Source: Ruminococcus sp. (GTDB lineage Bacteria; Bacillota; Clostridia; Oscillospirales; Acutalibacteraceae). Taken from it: DNA of 64,000 bases. Shown here piece after piece: positions 35,473-45,879 of this stretch (the first letter of the stretch is position 1; each line of letters begins with the position of its first letter). The notes under the pieces are model-generated. The model did not search any database. It saw nothing but the letters and a program-made list of their open reading frames with translations, and was not told the DNA's origin. The translations under genes were made by a program, and so were the position numbers. The stretch is from assembly GCA_017404145.1 (NCBI GenBank), contig JAFRCW010000024.1, positions 1 to 64,000 on the forward strand, given 5' to 3'.

Positions 35473-36183
35473 TCATTTTTTCATTAATCGTTTATCCGAG
35501 ACCACCGATAGCTTTGTGCCGATTGACTGGAACAGCTGTACGAGCAGGATCAGCAGGATAACGGTAATGATCATCACGAGGTATTTGTAACGGTAGTAGC
35601 CGTAGTTGATGGCGAGCTTGCCCAGACCTCCGCCGCCGATCGCGCCGCTCATGGCGGTATAGCCGAGGATGGTGGTCAGGGCGATCGTGATGTTGGAGAT
35701 CAGGCTCGGGACGCTCTCGGGGATCAGCACTTTGGTAATGATCTGGAAGGGCGACGCTCCGGTGCTCTGCGCCATCTCGATGATGTTCGGGTTGACCTCG
35801 CGGACAGAACTCTCGACCAGACGCGCGATAAACGGAAACGCCGCGATCACAAGCGGTACGATGGAAGCCGCCGTGCCGAACGCCTTGCCGATAATCAGCC
35901 GCGTCAGTGGTGCCACCACAACGATCAGAATCAGGAACGGTACTGAACGGAGCAGGTTGATCAGGATATTCAGAAAATGCCTCAGCAGAGCGGGCAGAGG
36001 CACAATGCCGTCTTTATCGCCGACCGCGAGCAGTACTCCCAGCGGCAGACCGATCACAAGTGCGATCAGGGTGGAGATGAGCGTGACATATAGTGTTTCC
36101 CATATGGCAAGCGGTACTTCGGCTTTGACGATATCGACCGCGTCCAGCCATTCTTTTGATGCAAAAAATTCAGCCATGCTCAC
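35473..36183 (-). CDS. metI: Methionine ABC transporter permease
   Basis: A 236-residue integral membrane protein with five or six hydrophobic segments and the MetI-type EAA loop (SSVREVNPNIIEMAQSTGAS ... IPESVPSLISNI). Start ATG 36183 overlaps the ATPase end by 4 bp. MetNIQ imports L- and D-methionine. In this locus the substrate-binding lipoprotein MetQ is absent and the ATPase is truncated, so the importer would not work unless the missing parts are supplied in trans. Confidence 0.85.
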   Translation of the reverse strand: MSMAEFFASKEWLDAVDIVKAEVPLAIWETLYVTLISTLIALVIGLPLGVLLAVGDKDGIVPLPALLRHFLNILINLLRSVPFLILIVVVAPLTRLIIGKAFGTAASIVPLVIAAFPFIARLVESSVREVNPNIIEMAQSTGASPFQIITKVLIPESVPSLISNITIALTTILGYTAMSGAIGGGGLGKLAINYGYYRYKYLVMIITVILLILLVQLFQSIGTKLSVVSDKRLMKK

Positions 36184-36908
36184 ACCTCCTCTACCGAGAT
36201 GTCCTCGATATCCTTCAAAAATGCTATCGCTTGATTCTTGCTGTCTTCATCTGCGAAGGACAGTAGCATGTTACCGTATGCCTTATCGCCGACAGCTTTG
36301 GTCGACGCGCCGAGGATGTTGGCTTCGATCCCCTTTTCCTTGGCGAGCTGAGCGATCAGGGGCGTTCCCGCCGCCTTTGCTCCGACGAATATCACGCGCA
36401 ACCGGTAGGCGGCATTCTCGACGAGGATTTCCTGTTCGCCCTCGGGGAAGACAAGGCGCTTTGCCGCTTGACTCTTGGGATGGGTGAAGATGTCCACCAC
36501 TCTTCCCTGTTCGGCGACCTTGCCGTGGTCGAGGATGGCAACGTTGTTGCAGACCTCTTCGATAACACTCATCTGGTGGGTGATGATGATGACGGTGATG
36601 CCGAGCTTCTCGTTAATCTCGCGGATCAGGCTGAGGATCGCGTGTGAGGTCTTTGGGTCGAGCGCAGAGGTCGCCTCGTCGCACAGCAGGACCTTCGGAT
36701 CGGTCGCAAGCGCTCGCGCGATCGCGACACGCTGCTGCTGTCCGCCCGAGAGTTGGGCGGGATAGGCGTTTGCTTTATCAGGCAGTCCGACGGTCTCGAG
36801 CAGCTCCAGAGCGCGCTTTTTCGCGTCAGTCTTTTTCACGCCCTCCAGTTCCAGCGGGAACATGACGTTTTTCAGACAGCTCCTCTGCATCAGCAGATTG
36901 AAGCCCTG
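36180..36908 (-). pseudogene. metN: 5'-truncated methionine ABC transporter ATPase
   Basis: The coding sequence begins abruptly at about 36908 with GFNLLMQRSCLKNVMFPLEL, which is the Q-loop region of MetN. Signature [15 protein letters not shown], Walker B VLLCDEATSALD, H-loop ITHQMS and the C-terminal ACT-like NIL domain are all present. About 85 residues including Walker A (GxxGxGKST) are missing, so ATP cannot bind properly. A first internal ATG at 36890 gives 236 residues. The break coincides with low-GC DNA carrying an opposite-strand gene. Confidence 0.8.
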
Positions 36909-36910
36909 AA

Positions 36911-37609
36911 GTGTATTTATTTACAGACGATAAGAAATTAAAAGGCTTTGAATTCGCAATGAAAAGCGTACCTTGTACCAATAATCACCGTGATGAACAG
37001 ATAATTAAGAGATGCGCAGGCTGCGCAAACCGGAACAGATCTATAAATAGATGTCTAAATATTAGATGTCAGTACATCCAGGATAAAGCATATAAAACAA
37101 TGAATTCTCCCAAAGACTGGTATAAAGCGTATTTGGAGAAGCTCACTTATGTACCGTTTAAAAATCGGCTTAAGAGATTGCTGAACGGAAATCGGATGCT
37201 TCCCAAATTCCTCAATAACTCACATCGAAGAGATTTTATGGATTCGTTGTCTTCATTAAAGGTAAAGAGACAAGAGTACGCAAAAATAGCGGCTCTGTAT
37301 ATTATTACGATGGACCCTATGTTGTGTAGGAAAGTGGTCATGACAAACACGAATTTTATTTCTTTGAAAGAAAAATTATCTTTTAAAGAAGAAACACTCC
37401 TTGATTTAGCAAATGAGTTTCTCCATTACGGAAAGAAAGTAAATCTGAAAAGACTGTCCAGTCAGAAGCTATTCTCAGAAGAAGAGTTTATACTATGTAC
37501 AGTTGATACTTCCTACTTCCTGTCAACACGAACAATCACATATCTCTTTTACAAAGACAACAACAACACGGACGAGGGCGGCATTGACCGCCCTTTTCTG
37601 TTACCGTAG
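36911..37609 (+). CDS. Hypothetical protein with N-terminal Cys cluster, low-GC island
   Basis: An open frame of up to 232 residues; 36911 is a GTG at the metN break, and ATG 36959 (217 residues) is the more natural start though its ribosome site is weak. The N-terminal CAGCANRNRSINRCLNIRC has four cysteines and may bind zinc. The rest is Lys/Leu/Phe-rich without a family I recognise. Base composition is clearly lower in GC than its neighbours and it is inverted relative to metN, suggesting horizontal acquisition. A terminator overlaps its end. It might be 5'-truncated. Confidence 0.5.
   Translation: MYLFTDDKKLKGFEFAMKSVPCTNNHRDEQIIKRCAGCANRNRSINRCLNIRCQYIQDKAYKTMNSPKDWYKAYLEKLTYVPFKNRLKRLLNGNRMLPKFLNNSHRRDFMDSLSSLKVKRQEYAKIAALYIITMDPMLCRKVVMTNTNFISLKEKLSFKEETLLDLANEFLHYGKKVNLKRLSSQKLFSEEEFILCTVDTSYFLSTRTITYLFYKDNNNTDEGGIDRPFLLP
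37576..37597 (+). terminator. Terminator at the end of the 36911 gene
   Basis: GGGCGG (37576-37581), loop CATTGA, CCGCCC (37588-37593), then TTTT. It lies within the last codons of the reading frame. Confidence 0.6.
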
Positions 37610-37691
37610 CGGTTTGCTGATTGACAGTATAAAGTTTGCAATCTGCGGATTTTTTTATTGTAATTCAGTTTTCTATATGCTATACTCAAAT

Positions 37692-37803
37692 TGCGACACA
37701 ACATAATAATGCTTTTACAGTACCATGTCTGTATTCATACCCTTTCGGTAAAAATACAGCCTCTATTAGGCGTGGTATTGTACTAAGCTAAAGTTGTGTC
37801 GCA
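37692..37803. repeat. Inverted-repeat element TGCGACACAAC ... GTTGTGTCGCA
   Basis: Perfect 11-bp ends at about 37692-37702 and 37793-37803 enclose about 90 bp with internal facing sequences (CAGTACCATG / CGTGGTATTGTAC). It is non-coding and MITE-like. The remaining sequence between 37610 and 37918 is AT-rich and shows no gene. Confidence 0.5.
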
Positions 37804-37855
37804 GCAAAGGGCGATGTCCTTAGCGGAAAAAATAAAAACTGAATAGGATACAAAA

Positions 37856-37888
37856 AGCTGTCTTGAATTCAAGGCAGCTTTTAGTATA
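37856..37888 (-). terminator. Terminator of the purF-carA-carB operon
   Basis: On the minus strand AAGCTGCCTTGAA and TTCAAGACAGCTT form a long stem followed by TTTTTG, about 30 bp after the carB stop codon. Confidence 0.75.
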
Positions 37889-37918
37889 TCAGATTATCAC
37901 ATTTTTGTTTTGCTATAC

Positions 37919-40900
37919 TTACGCGTCGATTGTCGAGATCGTCAGCGTAGTTTCCTCTAATACATCGAGCAATACTCTCACAGTATCCAGCGAAGTAAAA
38001 GTCGTCACTCCGTTTTCGATCGCAGTTCTGCGGATCGCAGTGCCGTCCTCGTAGTGGACGCCGGAGAGGATCGCTCTGGTATTGATCAGGTAAGCGACGT
38101 GACCCGCGCGGAGCGCGTCGAGCAGCTGATTACCGCCCTCGCTGAGCTTTCTCAGTGTTCTGGTCTTGATACCGTGCTCGCGCAGAACCTTCGCTGTCAG
38201 GTCGGTGCCCTCAATGTTGAAGCCGAGGTTGTAGAACCGACGGATCAGCGGGATCGCTTCTTCTTTATCTTCGTCGGCAAGCGTCACGATGACCGTGCCG
38301 TAGTTCTGCACCTTTGTTCCTGCGGCAACCAATGCCTTGTACATAGCTCTCGAGAGGCTCTTGTCATAGCCGATCGCTTCGCCAGTGGACTTCATCTCCG
38401 GAGAGAGGTACGCGTCAAGTCCCTTGATCTTCTGGAACGAGAAGACAGGCACTTTCACATAGTATCTCTGCTTTTCCTCCGGGTAGAGCTGGAAGATGCC
38501 TTGCTCCTTCAGCGACTTTCCGAGGATGACCTCGGTCGCGATATCCGCGAGGCTGTAGCCGGTTGACTTGCTCAGGAACGGTACCGTTCTCGATGATCTC
38601 GGGTTGACTTCGATGATGTAAACATCGTCGTTGTTGTCGACGATAAACTGGATATTGTATAAGCCTTTGATGCCAATAGCGGGACCGAGCTTCTTCGCGT
38701 ATTGAAGGATCACGCCTTTGACCTTGTTGCTGATAGAGAACGAAGGGTAGACGGAGATCGAGTCGCCCGAGTGAACGCCGGTACGTTCCACCAGCTCCAT
38801 GATGCCGGGAACAAAGACGTCTCTGCCGTCGCAGATCGCGTCAACCTCGACCTCCTTGCCCATGATGTACTTGTCTACCAAGACAGGCTTGTCCTCGTCT
38901 ATCTCGACGGCGGTCTTGAGGTAATGCCTGAGGTCGACCTCCTTGGAGACAATCTGCATCGCGCGTCCGCCGAGTACAAAGCTGGGTCTGACCAGAACGG
39001 GATAGCCGATCTCTGCGGCGGCTTTCACGCCCTCCTCGATAGAAGTGACCGCGTGACCCGCAGGCTGGGGGATGCCCAGTTCCTTGATAATGGCGTTGAA
39101 GCAGTCGCGGTTCTCTGCTTTTTCGATCGCCTCACAGTCGGTGCCGATGATCTTGACGCCTCTGTCCATCAGCGGCTGGGCGAGGTTGATCGCGGTCTGA
39201 CCGCCTAAGGATGCGATCACGCCCTCGGGCTGTTCAAAGTCGATGATCGCCATAACGTCCTCGGGAGTCAGCGGCTCAAAGTAGAGCTTATCGGCGGTGG
39301 TATAGTCAGTGGAGACGGTTTCTGGGTTGTTGTTGATGATGATCGCCTCATATCCCGAGCGGCGGATGGTCTGCACCGCGTGAACGGTGGAATAATCGAA
39401 CTCGACGCCCTGACCGATGCGAATCGGACCCGCGCCCAGCACAATGATCTTTCTCTTGTCTGTGCGTACAGATTCGTTTTCGTCCTCATAGGTCGCATAA
39501 AAATACGGAACATAGCTTTCAAACTCGGAGGCGCAGGTATCGATCATCTTGAATACTGGTGTAATGCCCGCACTTTTTCTCAGTGTATACACATCGGTCT
39601 CGTCAATGTTCCACAGCGCGGCGATTTCCCTGTCGGAGAAGCCCATGCGCTTCGCCCGATAAAGCGCATCTGCATCGCCGATATGCTCCTGCAGCTCACG
39701 TTCCATATCAATGATGTTGCGGAGCTTCCTGAGGTACAGCGGATCGATAGCTGTATCGCGATAGATATCATCGATGGCGCCGCCTTTTTTCAGTAGCTCG
39801 GCGAGGGCAAATATCCTGTCGTCGGTACCTTTTGTGATATACTCATTGAGTTGTTCAACGCTCATGTTATCGAATCGCGATTCGTGCAGATGATACACGC
39901 CGATTTCGAGGGACCTGATCGCTTTTAAGAGGCTTTCTTCGATGGTTCTGCCGACGCTCATCACCTCACCGGTCGCCTTCATCTGGGTGCCGAGGGTATT
40001 CTTTGCATCGACGAATTTATCGAACGGGAACCGCGGCATTTTGGTGACCACATAGTCGAGCGCGGGTTCGAATGACGCAAGGGCGTTGGCGAGCGGGATC
40101 TCGTCCAATGTCAGCCCGACGCCGATCTTCGCGCTGACGCGTGCTATCGGATAACCCGATGCTTTGGATGCGAGTGCCGACGATCTCGAAACCCTTGGGT
40201 TTACTTCTATGATATAGTACTGTGACGACTGCGGATCGAGTGCGAACTGTACGTTGCAGCCGCCCTCGACTTTCAGTGCGCGGATGAGCTTCAGCGCGCT
40301 GTCGCGGAGCATCTGATACTCCTTGTTGGTCAGTGTCTGTGATGGACAGAAGACGATGCTGTCGCCGGTATGAATGCCGACCGGATCGAAGTTCTCCATA
40401 TTACAGACGGTGATTGCGGTGTCGTTATGATCGCGGATGACCTCGTATTCGATCTCCTTATAGCCCTTGACCGATTTTTCGATCAGGACTTGATGGACAG
40501 GACTCTGGGCAAAACCGTTTCTGCCGATCTCGATAAGTTCTTCTTCGTTTGCGGCAAAGCCGCCGCCCGTACCGCCGAGGGTGAACGCGGGACGCAGAAC
40601 GACCGGATAGCCGACAGCCTCGGCTGCTTTTATTGCTTCTTCAATGTTGAATGTTATTTGAGAGGGGATGACAGGCTCACCGATAGATTCGCACAGTTCC
40701 TTGAACAGCTCGCGATCCTCAGCGCGCTCGATGCTCGTGGAGGATGTGCCGAGCAGCTCGACCTGACATTCCTTCAGAACGCCCTTTTTCTCCAGTTCCA
40801 TGGCGAGGTTCAGCCCCGTCTGACCGCCGATCCCGGGCAGGAGCGCGTCGGGACGCTCCTTACGGATGATCTTCGCGACATATTCGAGCGTCAGCGGCTC

Positions 40901-41098
40901 CATATATACCTTGTCTGCGATGACGGGGTCGGTCATGATGGTTGCAGGATTAGAGTTGCACAGGATGACTTCGTATCCTTCCTCTTTCAGCGCAAGACAC
41001 GCTTGCGTACCGGCATAGTCAAACTCAGCCGCCTGACCAATGACGATGGGGCCGGAACCGATGACCATGATTCTGTGTATATCTGTTCTCTTAGGCAT
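37919..41098 (-). CDS. carB: Carbamoyl-phosphate synthase large subunit
   Basis: A 1059-residue, full-length CarB with the typical start ([20 protein letters not shown]) and the duplicated ATP-grasp layout; the second half repeats [20 protein letters not shown] near residue 560. A C-terminal MGS-like allosteric domain follows. It makes carbamoyl phosphate from bicarbonate, ATP and ammonia delivered by CarA, for pyrimidine and arginine synthesis. The start overlaps carA by 8 bp. Expression depends on the purF leader, since there is no promoter gap. Confidence 0.97.
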   Translation of the reverse strand: MPKRTDIHRIMVIGSGPIVIGQAAEFDYAGTQACLALKEEGYEVILCNSNPATIMTDPVIADKVYMEPLTLEYVAKIIRKERPDALLPGIGGQTGLNLAMELEKKGVLKECQVELLGTSSTSIERAEDRELFKELCESIGEPVIPSQITFNIEEAIKAAEAVGYPVVLRPAFTLGGTGGGFAANEEELIEIGRNGFAQSPVHQVLIEKSVKGYKEIEYEVIRDHNDTAITVCNMENFDPVGIHTGDSIVFCPSQTLTNKEYQMLRDSALKLIRALKVEGGCNVQFALDPQSSQYYIIEVNPRVSRSSALASKASGYPIARVSAKIGVGLTLDEIPLANALASFEPALDYVVTKMPRFPFDKFVDAKNTLGTQMKATGEVMSVGRTIEESLLKAIRSLEIGVYHLHESRFDNMSVEQLNEYITKGTDDRIFALAELLKKGGAIDDIYRDTAIDPLYLRKLRNIIDMERELQEHIGDADALYRAKRMGFSDREIAALWNIDETDVYTLRKSAGITPVFKMIDTCASEFESYVPYFYATYEDENESVRTDKRKIIVLGAGPIRIGQGVEFDYSTVHAVQTIRRSGYEAIIINNNPETVSTDYTTADKLYFEPLTPEDVMAIIDFEQPEGVIASLGGQTAINLAQPLMDRGVKIIGTDCEAIEKAENRDCFNAIIKELGIPQPAGHAVTSIEEGVKAAAEIGYPVLVRPSFVLGGRAMQIVSKEVDLRHYLKTAVEIDEDKPVLVDKYIMGKEVEVDAICDGRDVFVPGIMELVERTGVHSGDSISVYPSFSISNKVKGVILQYAKKLGPAIGIKGLYNIQFIVDNNDDVYIIEVNPRSSRTVPFLSKSTGYSLADIATEVILGKSLKEQGIFQLYPEEKQRYYVKVPVFSFQKIKGLDAYLSPEMKSTGEAIGYDKSLSRAMYKALVAAGTKVQNYGTVIVTLADEDKEEAIPLIRRFYNLGFNIEGTDLTAKVLREHGIKTRTLRKLSEGGNQLLDALRAGHVAYLINTRAILSGVHYEDGTAIRRTAIENGVTTFTSLDTVRVLLDVLEETTLTISTIDA

Positions 41099-42194
41099 GG
41101 TGTTTCACCTCCTCCATCAATTCGATAAACCGGTCGAACAGATAGCTGCTGTCCTGCGGACCGGGCGCGGATTCGGGATGATACTGCACGCCGAAAACGC
41201 GGTCTTTCACGCTTTCCACTCCTTCGACTGTGTTATCCAGTAAGTTGATATGCGTGACTTCAAGCGGCGTGTTATTGAGGCTGTCCGCATCTACCGCATA
41301 GGAATGATTCTGCGCGGTGATCTCGATCTTGTCGGTCGCGAGATTTTTGATCGGATGATTCCCGCCGCGGTGACCGAAATTCAGCTTGTAGGTTTTTGCT
41401 CCGTAAGATAGAGAGAGGATCTGGTGCCCCAGACAGACGCCGAAGATAGGGAGCTTTCCGTGTAATGCTTTGACGGTCTCGATGACTTCGGGGACGTCCT
41501 GCGGATCGCCGGGGCCGTTGCTGAGGAACAGTCCGTCGGGATGCAAAGCAAGGATATCACACGCGCGCGTGTTCCACGGTACCGCGGTCACACGGCAGTT
41601 TCGTTTCACCAGAGAGCGGATGATGTTTTCTTTCATCCCGCAGTCGATCGCAACGACATGGTATTCCGCGTTATCTGCCGCATACGCTTCCGTTTCCTTT
41701 CGGCTGACTCGGCTGACAGCGTCAGTCGGGGGAACGTGTTCCCTCAATTCTTTGATTGCCTGGGCGGTATCGGTGTTGATGTCGGCGATCATTGCGCGGC
41801 AGGAGCCGACGTCGCGGATATGGCACACCAGCTTGCGGGTGTCGATCTCACTGATGCCGACGATATGATTCTGCTTCATTACCTCTTCGAGCGTCATGAT
41901 ACTGCGATAGTTAGACGGCTCGGGGCAAAACTCACGCACGATCATCGCACCGATGGTCGGCGTTTTTGTTTCAAAATCATCCGCGGAGATACCGTAGTTG
42001 CCGATCAGCGGATAAGCGAACACAACGCCCTGATCGGTGTAGGAAGGATCGGATAGTATCTCCTGATATCCGACAGAAGAAGTGTTGAACACGATTTCAA
42101 AGACTCGCTCGTCATGGTCTCCGAATCCCTTTCCAAAGTATTCTGAACCATCCTCCAGTATCAGTTTTTTATCAAATTCATACAGCTTCATCAT
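41091..42194 (-). CDS. carA: Carbamoyl-phosphate synthase small (glutaminase) subunit
   Basis: A 367-residue protein (ATG 42194; 42191 and a GTG at 42197 are alternatives). A class I glutamine amidotransferase triad is visible: Cys in [12 protein letters not shown] and His/Glu in [12 protein letters not shown]; the N-terminal domain ([13 protein letters not shown]) is typical of CarA. It hydrolyses glutamine and channels ammonia to CarB. The purF stop and carA start overlap, so the genes are coupled. Confidence 0.96.
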   Translation of the reverse strand: MMKLYEFDKKLILEDGSEYFGKGFGDHDERVFEIVFNTSSVGYQEILSDPSYTDQGVVFAYPLIGNYGISADDFETKTPTIGAMIVREFCPEPSNYRSIMTLEEVMKQNHIVGISEIDTRKLVCHIRDVGSCRAMIADINTDTAQAIKELREHVPPTDAVSRVSRKETEAYAADNAEYHVVAIDCGMKENIIRSLVKRNCRVTAVPWNTRACDILALHPDGLFLSNGPGDPQDVPEVIETVKALHGKLPIFGVCLGHQILSLSYGAKTYKLNFGHRGGNHPIKNLATDKIEITAQNHSYAVDADSLNNTPLEVTHINLLDNTVEGVESVKDRVFGVQYHPESAPGPQDSSYLFDRFIELMEEVKHHA

Positions 42195-43624
42195 CACACC
42201 TGTTTCTTTTCACTGATTTTGATTTCAAATCGATTCTTCGCCGTATCGGATGGGACGGCAGTCGGATAGTTCCCGTCAAAGCACGCTGTACAAAAACCGG
42301 TATCTTCTCCCGCAAGTTGCTGCACATTTTCGATGCTGAGGTAGCCAAGAGTCGTCACACCGATCTCTTTTGCGATGTCGTCCACACTCAGGCGGTTGGC
42401 GATCAGCACATCTGCGTTGTCGATATCGGTGCCATAGTAGCATGGGTATTTGAACGGCGGCGCGCTGACGCGCATATGGATCTCCTTTACGCCTGCGTTC
42501 CATAAAAGCCGTGCGATACGGCGGCAGGTCGTGCCGCGCACGATGGAGTCGTCGATCAGCACGACGCGCTTGCCCTCGACGACGTCGCGGATGGGATTGA
42601 GCTTGATCCCCACGCCCTGTGTGCGCTGACCTTGTTCGGGTGCGATAAAGGTGCGTGCGATGTATTTGTTCTTGGTAAAGCCGATGGCGTATGGGATGCC
42701 CGACTCCCGCGCATAACCGATCGCCGCCTCCAGTCCCGAATCCGGTACGCCGATCACGATGTCTGCATCAACAGGATGCTCCTGCGCGAGATACCTGCCC
42801 GCGTTACGCCTGCAGCGGCTGACGGATGCGCCGTCGATGATAGAATCCGGACGTGCAAAATAAATATTTTCAAAGACGCAGAAGCGCTTGGGCTTTTTAT
42901 GACAATGGGATTTGTCAAAGCGAATCCCTGTGCTGTCAACAATTGCGATCTCTCCGGGTTGTATATCTCTGATAAGCTTCACGCCGACAGCGTCCAGCGC
43001 GCAAGACTCGGATGCAAATACGATCTTGCCGTCGTCGGTCTCGCCATAGCACAGCGGTCGAAATCCGTGCGGATCGCGCGCGGCGATCAGCTTCTGCGGC
43101 GAGCTGATGACCAGCGAATACGCGCCCTCTATGATATCCATAGCAGCGGATACTGCTTTCTCGATCGAACCGTGACGCAGGCGTTCCTGCACAATCGTAT
43201 AGGAGATGACCTCGGAATCCGTGGTTGTGTGGAAAATCGCACCCTGTTCCTCATACCGTGTCCTCAGCATATAGGAATTGCTGAGGTTGCCGTTGTGGCA
43301 CAGCGCCATCCTGCCTTTGTGATGATTGACGATCAGCGGCTGGATGTTCTGCAAGAGCTTCGCTCCGGTGGTGGCATAGCGCACATGACCGACCGCGACA
43401 TTCCCTTTGCCCAGTGAGTTCAGGTTGTCCGTGCTGAACACTTCACTAACCAGTCCCTCGCCTTTTTGATAAGTGAACACGCCGTCGTCGTTGACGACGA
43501 TGCCCGCGCTCTCCTGCCCGCGGTGCTGTAAGGCAAACAGTGCATAATAGGTCATCGATGCAAGATCGTTTGTTTCTCTGCTGTATACACCAAACACACC
43601 GCACTCTTCATGGATACTGCTCAT
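42194..43624 (-). CDS. purF: Amidophosphoribosyltransferase
   Basis: A 476-residue protein; ATG 43624 is chosen because GGAGTG lies six bases upstream and gives the short propeptide MSSIHEE before Cys8 of CGVFGVYS, the N-terminal nucleophile exposed after processing. PRPP-binding VVLIDDSIVRGTT is present. It commits PRPP and glutamine to purine synthesis. Unusually it is the first gene of an operon with carAB rather than with other pur genes, so glutamine-using steps of purine and pyrimidine synthesis are controlled together. Confidence 0.93.
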   Translation of the reverse strand: MSSIHEECGVFGVYSRETNDLASMTYYALFALQHRGQESAGIVVNDDGVFTYQKGEGLVSEVFSTDNLNSLGKGNVAVGHVRYATTGAKLLQNIQPLIVNHHKGRMALCHNGNLSNSYMLRTRYEEQGAIFHTTTDSEVISYTIVQERLRHGSIEKAVSAAMDIIEGAYSLVISSPQKLIAARDPHGFRPLCYGETDDGKIVFASESCALDAVGVKLIRDIQPGEIAIVDSTGIRFDKSHCHKKPKRFCVFENIYFARPDSIIDGASVSRCRRNAGRYLAQEHPVDADIVIGVPDSGLEAAIGYARESGIPYAIGFTKNKYIARTFIAPEQGQRTQGVGIKLNPIRDVVEGKRVVLIDDSIVRGTTCRRIARLLWNAGVKEIHMRVSAPPFKYPCYYGTDIDNADVLIANRLSVDDIAKEIGVTTLGYLSIENVQQLAGEDTGFCTACFDGNYPTAVPSDTAKNRFEIKISEKKQV

Positions 43625-43650
43625 GGAATCACTCCGCATTTAATTATTCA

Positions 43651-43734
43651 AAAGAAAAAGACAAAGCCGCCTTGACATTTCAAGACGTCTTTGCCTTATG
43701 GCTGAATTATACTCTCTTTCAGAGGATTTGTCAA
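43651..43734 (-). promoter_or_regulatory. purF-carAB promoter and leader attenuator with ANTAR-type hexaloop
   Basis: On the minus strand: TTGACA (43729-43734), 17 bp, TATAAT (43706-43711). The leader then forms either AAGGC-AAAGAC-GTCTT (43682-43697; 5-bp stem, hexaloop with A1 and G4) or an intrinsic terminator, stem 43660-43675 with 43680-43695, followed by the T-rich tract at 43651-43659. The two structures share bases and exclude each other. A candidate target of the ANTAR protein at 55077. Confidence 0.6.
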
Positions 43735-43889
43735 CAAGTACAGGCTGTTATCCGAAAAGGACAACAGCCTGTAAACTAAAGGGGAGCAGAGATAGGATAT
43801 TTTGACAACTTTATGAGAGTTATTATTCGTCCATGTTGATGAAGACAAGACCTTTGGGAAAGGAAACTAACTTTGCTCTCCGATAGTCC

Positions 43890-45611
43890 TTACTCGTCGC
43901 CCTGCAGGGCGTCGTAGCCTTCTTCGCCTGTGCGGATCTTGACGACGTTCTCAACGTCATAGACAAAGATCTTGCCGTCGCCGATATGACCGGTATACAG
44001 CGCCTTCTTCGCGGTCTCGATCACGTCGCGGACAGGGATCGCGGAGACGACCATCTCGACCTGCAGCTTCGGCAGCAGATTGCTTTCAAGCGGTACGCCT
44101 CTGTAATACTCGGGCTTGCCCTTCTGTGCGCCGTAGCCCATGACATGGGTGACAGTCATACCGGTGATGCCGAGCTTCGCCATCGCTCTCTTGAGCTTTT
44201 CGAAGCGGGCTTCTTTGCAGATGATCTCGACCTTGGTGAACTTCTTGTCGCCGTTATCAAAGGCGGGAACCGCCTTGACCTCGACCGCCTCGGCGATGGG
44301 GGTGTCGCCTGTCACTACGGTAATATCCTCGCCGTAAACGCTGTAGTCCTCAGCAGTCGCTGCAAATCCTGCGTAGGCGGACGGCAGACCGTGTTCGGTG
44401 ATATCGAGACCCATGATCTCTTCCTCAGCCGTTGCACGGAGTCCGACAGTCTTTTTGATGATGATAAAGGTGATGATCATCATGACGACCGCATAGCTCG
44501 CGACGGTGACAAAGCCTAAGCTCTGCAGTCCCAGCTGAGTGAAGTCGCCGGTATAGAACAGACCGGAGAGTCCTGCGGGAGCGTCGGGGTTAGCGAGTAA
44601 GCCGACCGCGATCGTACCCCAGATACCGTTTGCCATATGTACGCCGACCGCGCCGACGGGGTCGTCAACATGAATCTTCATGTCGAGCACCTCGACGACA
44701 ACGACAACGAGGATACCGGATACGATACCGACAACGGTCGCGCCGATCGCGTCGAGCGCGTCACAGCCCGCAGTGATACCGACCAGACCGGCAAGAGAAG
44801 CGTTCAGACACATAGAGACGTCGGGCTTGCCGTTTTTGACCCAAGTGAAGATCATCGTCGTGCAGGTCGCGACGGCGGGTGCGATCGTGGTGGTCAGGAA
44901 GATAGAGGCAAGCTCAGAGGGAGTCGTCGCGGCAGCGCCGTTGAAGCCGTACCAGCCGAGCCAGAGGATAAATACGCCCAGCGCGCCGATGACGATGTTG
45001 TGTCCTGGAAAGGCGTTGACCTTAATGACCTTGCCGTTTTCATCGCGCTCGTATTTTCCGAGACGGGGACCTAAGATCGCCGCGCCGACCAATGCCGCGA
45101 TACCGCCGACCATGTGGATCGCGCAGGAGCCTGCATAGTCATGGAAGCCGAGCTGAGAGAGCCAGCCGCCGCCCCAGATCCAATGCGCCTCGATCGGGTA
45201 GATGAACAGAGAGATCACGCCGGAATAGATGCAGTATGCGGAGAACTTTGTTCTTTCCGCCATAGCGCCGGAGACGATGGTCGCCGTTGTTGCGCAGAAA
45301 ACGAGATTGAATACAAATGTGGATGCGGCGGTGAAGTCGCCGTTTGAGGGAGATGCGATAAACTCCTTAAAGTGACCGAACAGATCCATATTTGGGATGC
45401 CGATCAGCCCGAAGAGCGTATCTTCGCCCATCATGATGGTGTAGCCCAAGAGCGCGAACACCACCGTGCCGATACAAAAGTCCATCAGGTTTTTCATAAT
45501 GATATTGCCGGCGTTCTTTGCGCGGGTGAAACCCGCTTCTACCATGGCAAAGCCCGCCTGCATCCAGAATACCAAAGCGGCTCCGATCAAAAACCAAAAT
45601 TCTACTGTCAT
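43890..45611 (-). CDS. amtB: Ammonium transporter fused to a P-II signalling domain (AmtB-GlnK fusion)
   Basis: A 573-residue protein from ATG 45611. Residues about 1-410 are AmtB: about 11 membrane helices, GFAMVEAGFTRAKNAGNI, HMVGGIAALVGA with pore His, and the second conserved His in VHMANGIWG. A linker leads to a complete P-II domain at about 460-573 (TKVEIICKEARFEKLKRAM; T-loop GYGAQKGKPEYYRGVPLESN; GDGKIFVYDVENVVKIRTGE). P-II normally is a separate protein that blocks AmtB depending on ATP, ADP and 2-oxoglutarate. Here the gate is covalently attached. It follows glnN on the same strand. Confidence 0.93.
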   Translation of the reverse strand: MTVEFWFLIGAALVFWMQAGFAMVEAGFTRAKNAGNIIMKNLMDFCIGTVVFALLGYTIMMGEDTLFGLIGIPNMDLFGHFKEFIASPSNGDFTAASTFVFNLVFCATTATIVSGAMAERTKFSAYCIYSGVISLFIYPIEAHWIWGGGWLSQLGFHDYAGSCAIHMVGGIAALVGAAILGPRLGKYERDENGKVIKVNAFPGHNIVIGALGVFILWLGWYGFNGAAATTPSELASIFLTTTIAPAVATCTTMIFTWVKNGKPDVSMCLNASLAGLVGITAGCDALDAIGATVVGIVSGILVVVVVEVLDMKIHVDDPVGAVGVHMANGIWGTIAVGLLANPDAPAGLSGLFYTGDFTQLGLQSLGFVTVASYAVVMMIITFIIIKKTVGLRATAEEEIMGLDITEHGLPSAYAGFAATAEDYSVYGEDITVVTGDTPIAEAVEVKAVPAFDNGDKKFTKVEIICKEARFEKLKRAMAKLGITGMTVTHVMGYGAQKGKPEYYRGVPLESNLLPKLQVEMVVSAIPVRDVIETAKKALYTGHIGDGKIFVYDVENVVKIRTGEEGYDALQGDE

Positions 45612-45639
45612 ATAATCACCTTCCTTGCGTGAATTCGTT

Positions 45640-45815
45640 CACGCAGCTAAATTCGTTTTTCGAGCGAAATGTGCTTACGGCACGCTAAATTCTTTCGTGG
45701 CTGAATTTGCTTCGCAAGTTGTTTGCGAATTTAATTTCGCTCTTTGCCTTACCGAAGAATTTCGCCATCCAATTCACTTGGATGATCTAGCTGCCGCCTG
45801 GCGGCAATTTCGCTA
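45640..45815. repeat. Array of short palindromes separated by GC(T/G)AAATT-type boxes (array 1)
   Basis: Boxes such as GCTAAATTC, GCGAAAT, GAATTTAATTTCGC and AATTTCGCT recur every 15-30 bp. The spacers between them are small hairpins (GTGC-ttacg-GCAC, ATCCAATTC...GGAT, GCCGCC-tg-GGCGGC-like). It lies in the leader of amtB. Similar arrays lie at 54925-55060 and 55660-55850. It does not look coding. Confidence 0.6.
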
Positions 45816-45820
45816 AAATA

Positions 45821-45858
45821 AAAGGCGTACCCGAAAAGATTCAGGTACGCCTTTGTAC
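45821..45858 (-). promoter_or_regulatory. glnN-amtB intercistronic terminator with ANTAR-type hexaloop
   Basis: About 20 bases after the glnN stop, the minus strand can form GTAC-AAAGGC-GTAC (45845-45858) or an intrinsic terminator, AAAGGCGTACCTGAA with TTCGGGTACGCCTTT (45821-45854) followed by TATTTT. No promoter was seen here, so it would control read-through from glnN into amtB. The P1 stem is only 4 bp. Confidence 0.5.
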
Positions 45859-45879
45859 ATGATAGAATCGATTGTCAGT

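Noticed and set aside
37919..42197. PyrR-type attenuator in front of carAB
   Set aside because: purF, carA and carB overlap, leaving no leader in which it could lie.
43640..43740. Purine (PurR/guanine) riboswitch upstream of purF
   Set aside because: The leader is too short and lacks the conserved riboswitch core loops; it is a simple terminator with an overlapping hexaloop hairpin.
44637..45138. Long open frames opposite amtB, glnN, carB, pyrG and the gltB genes
   Set aside because: They are antisense shadows of GC-rich coding sequence with no start signals or recognisable motifs.
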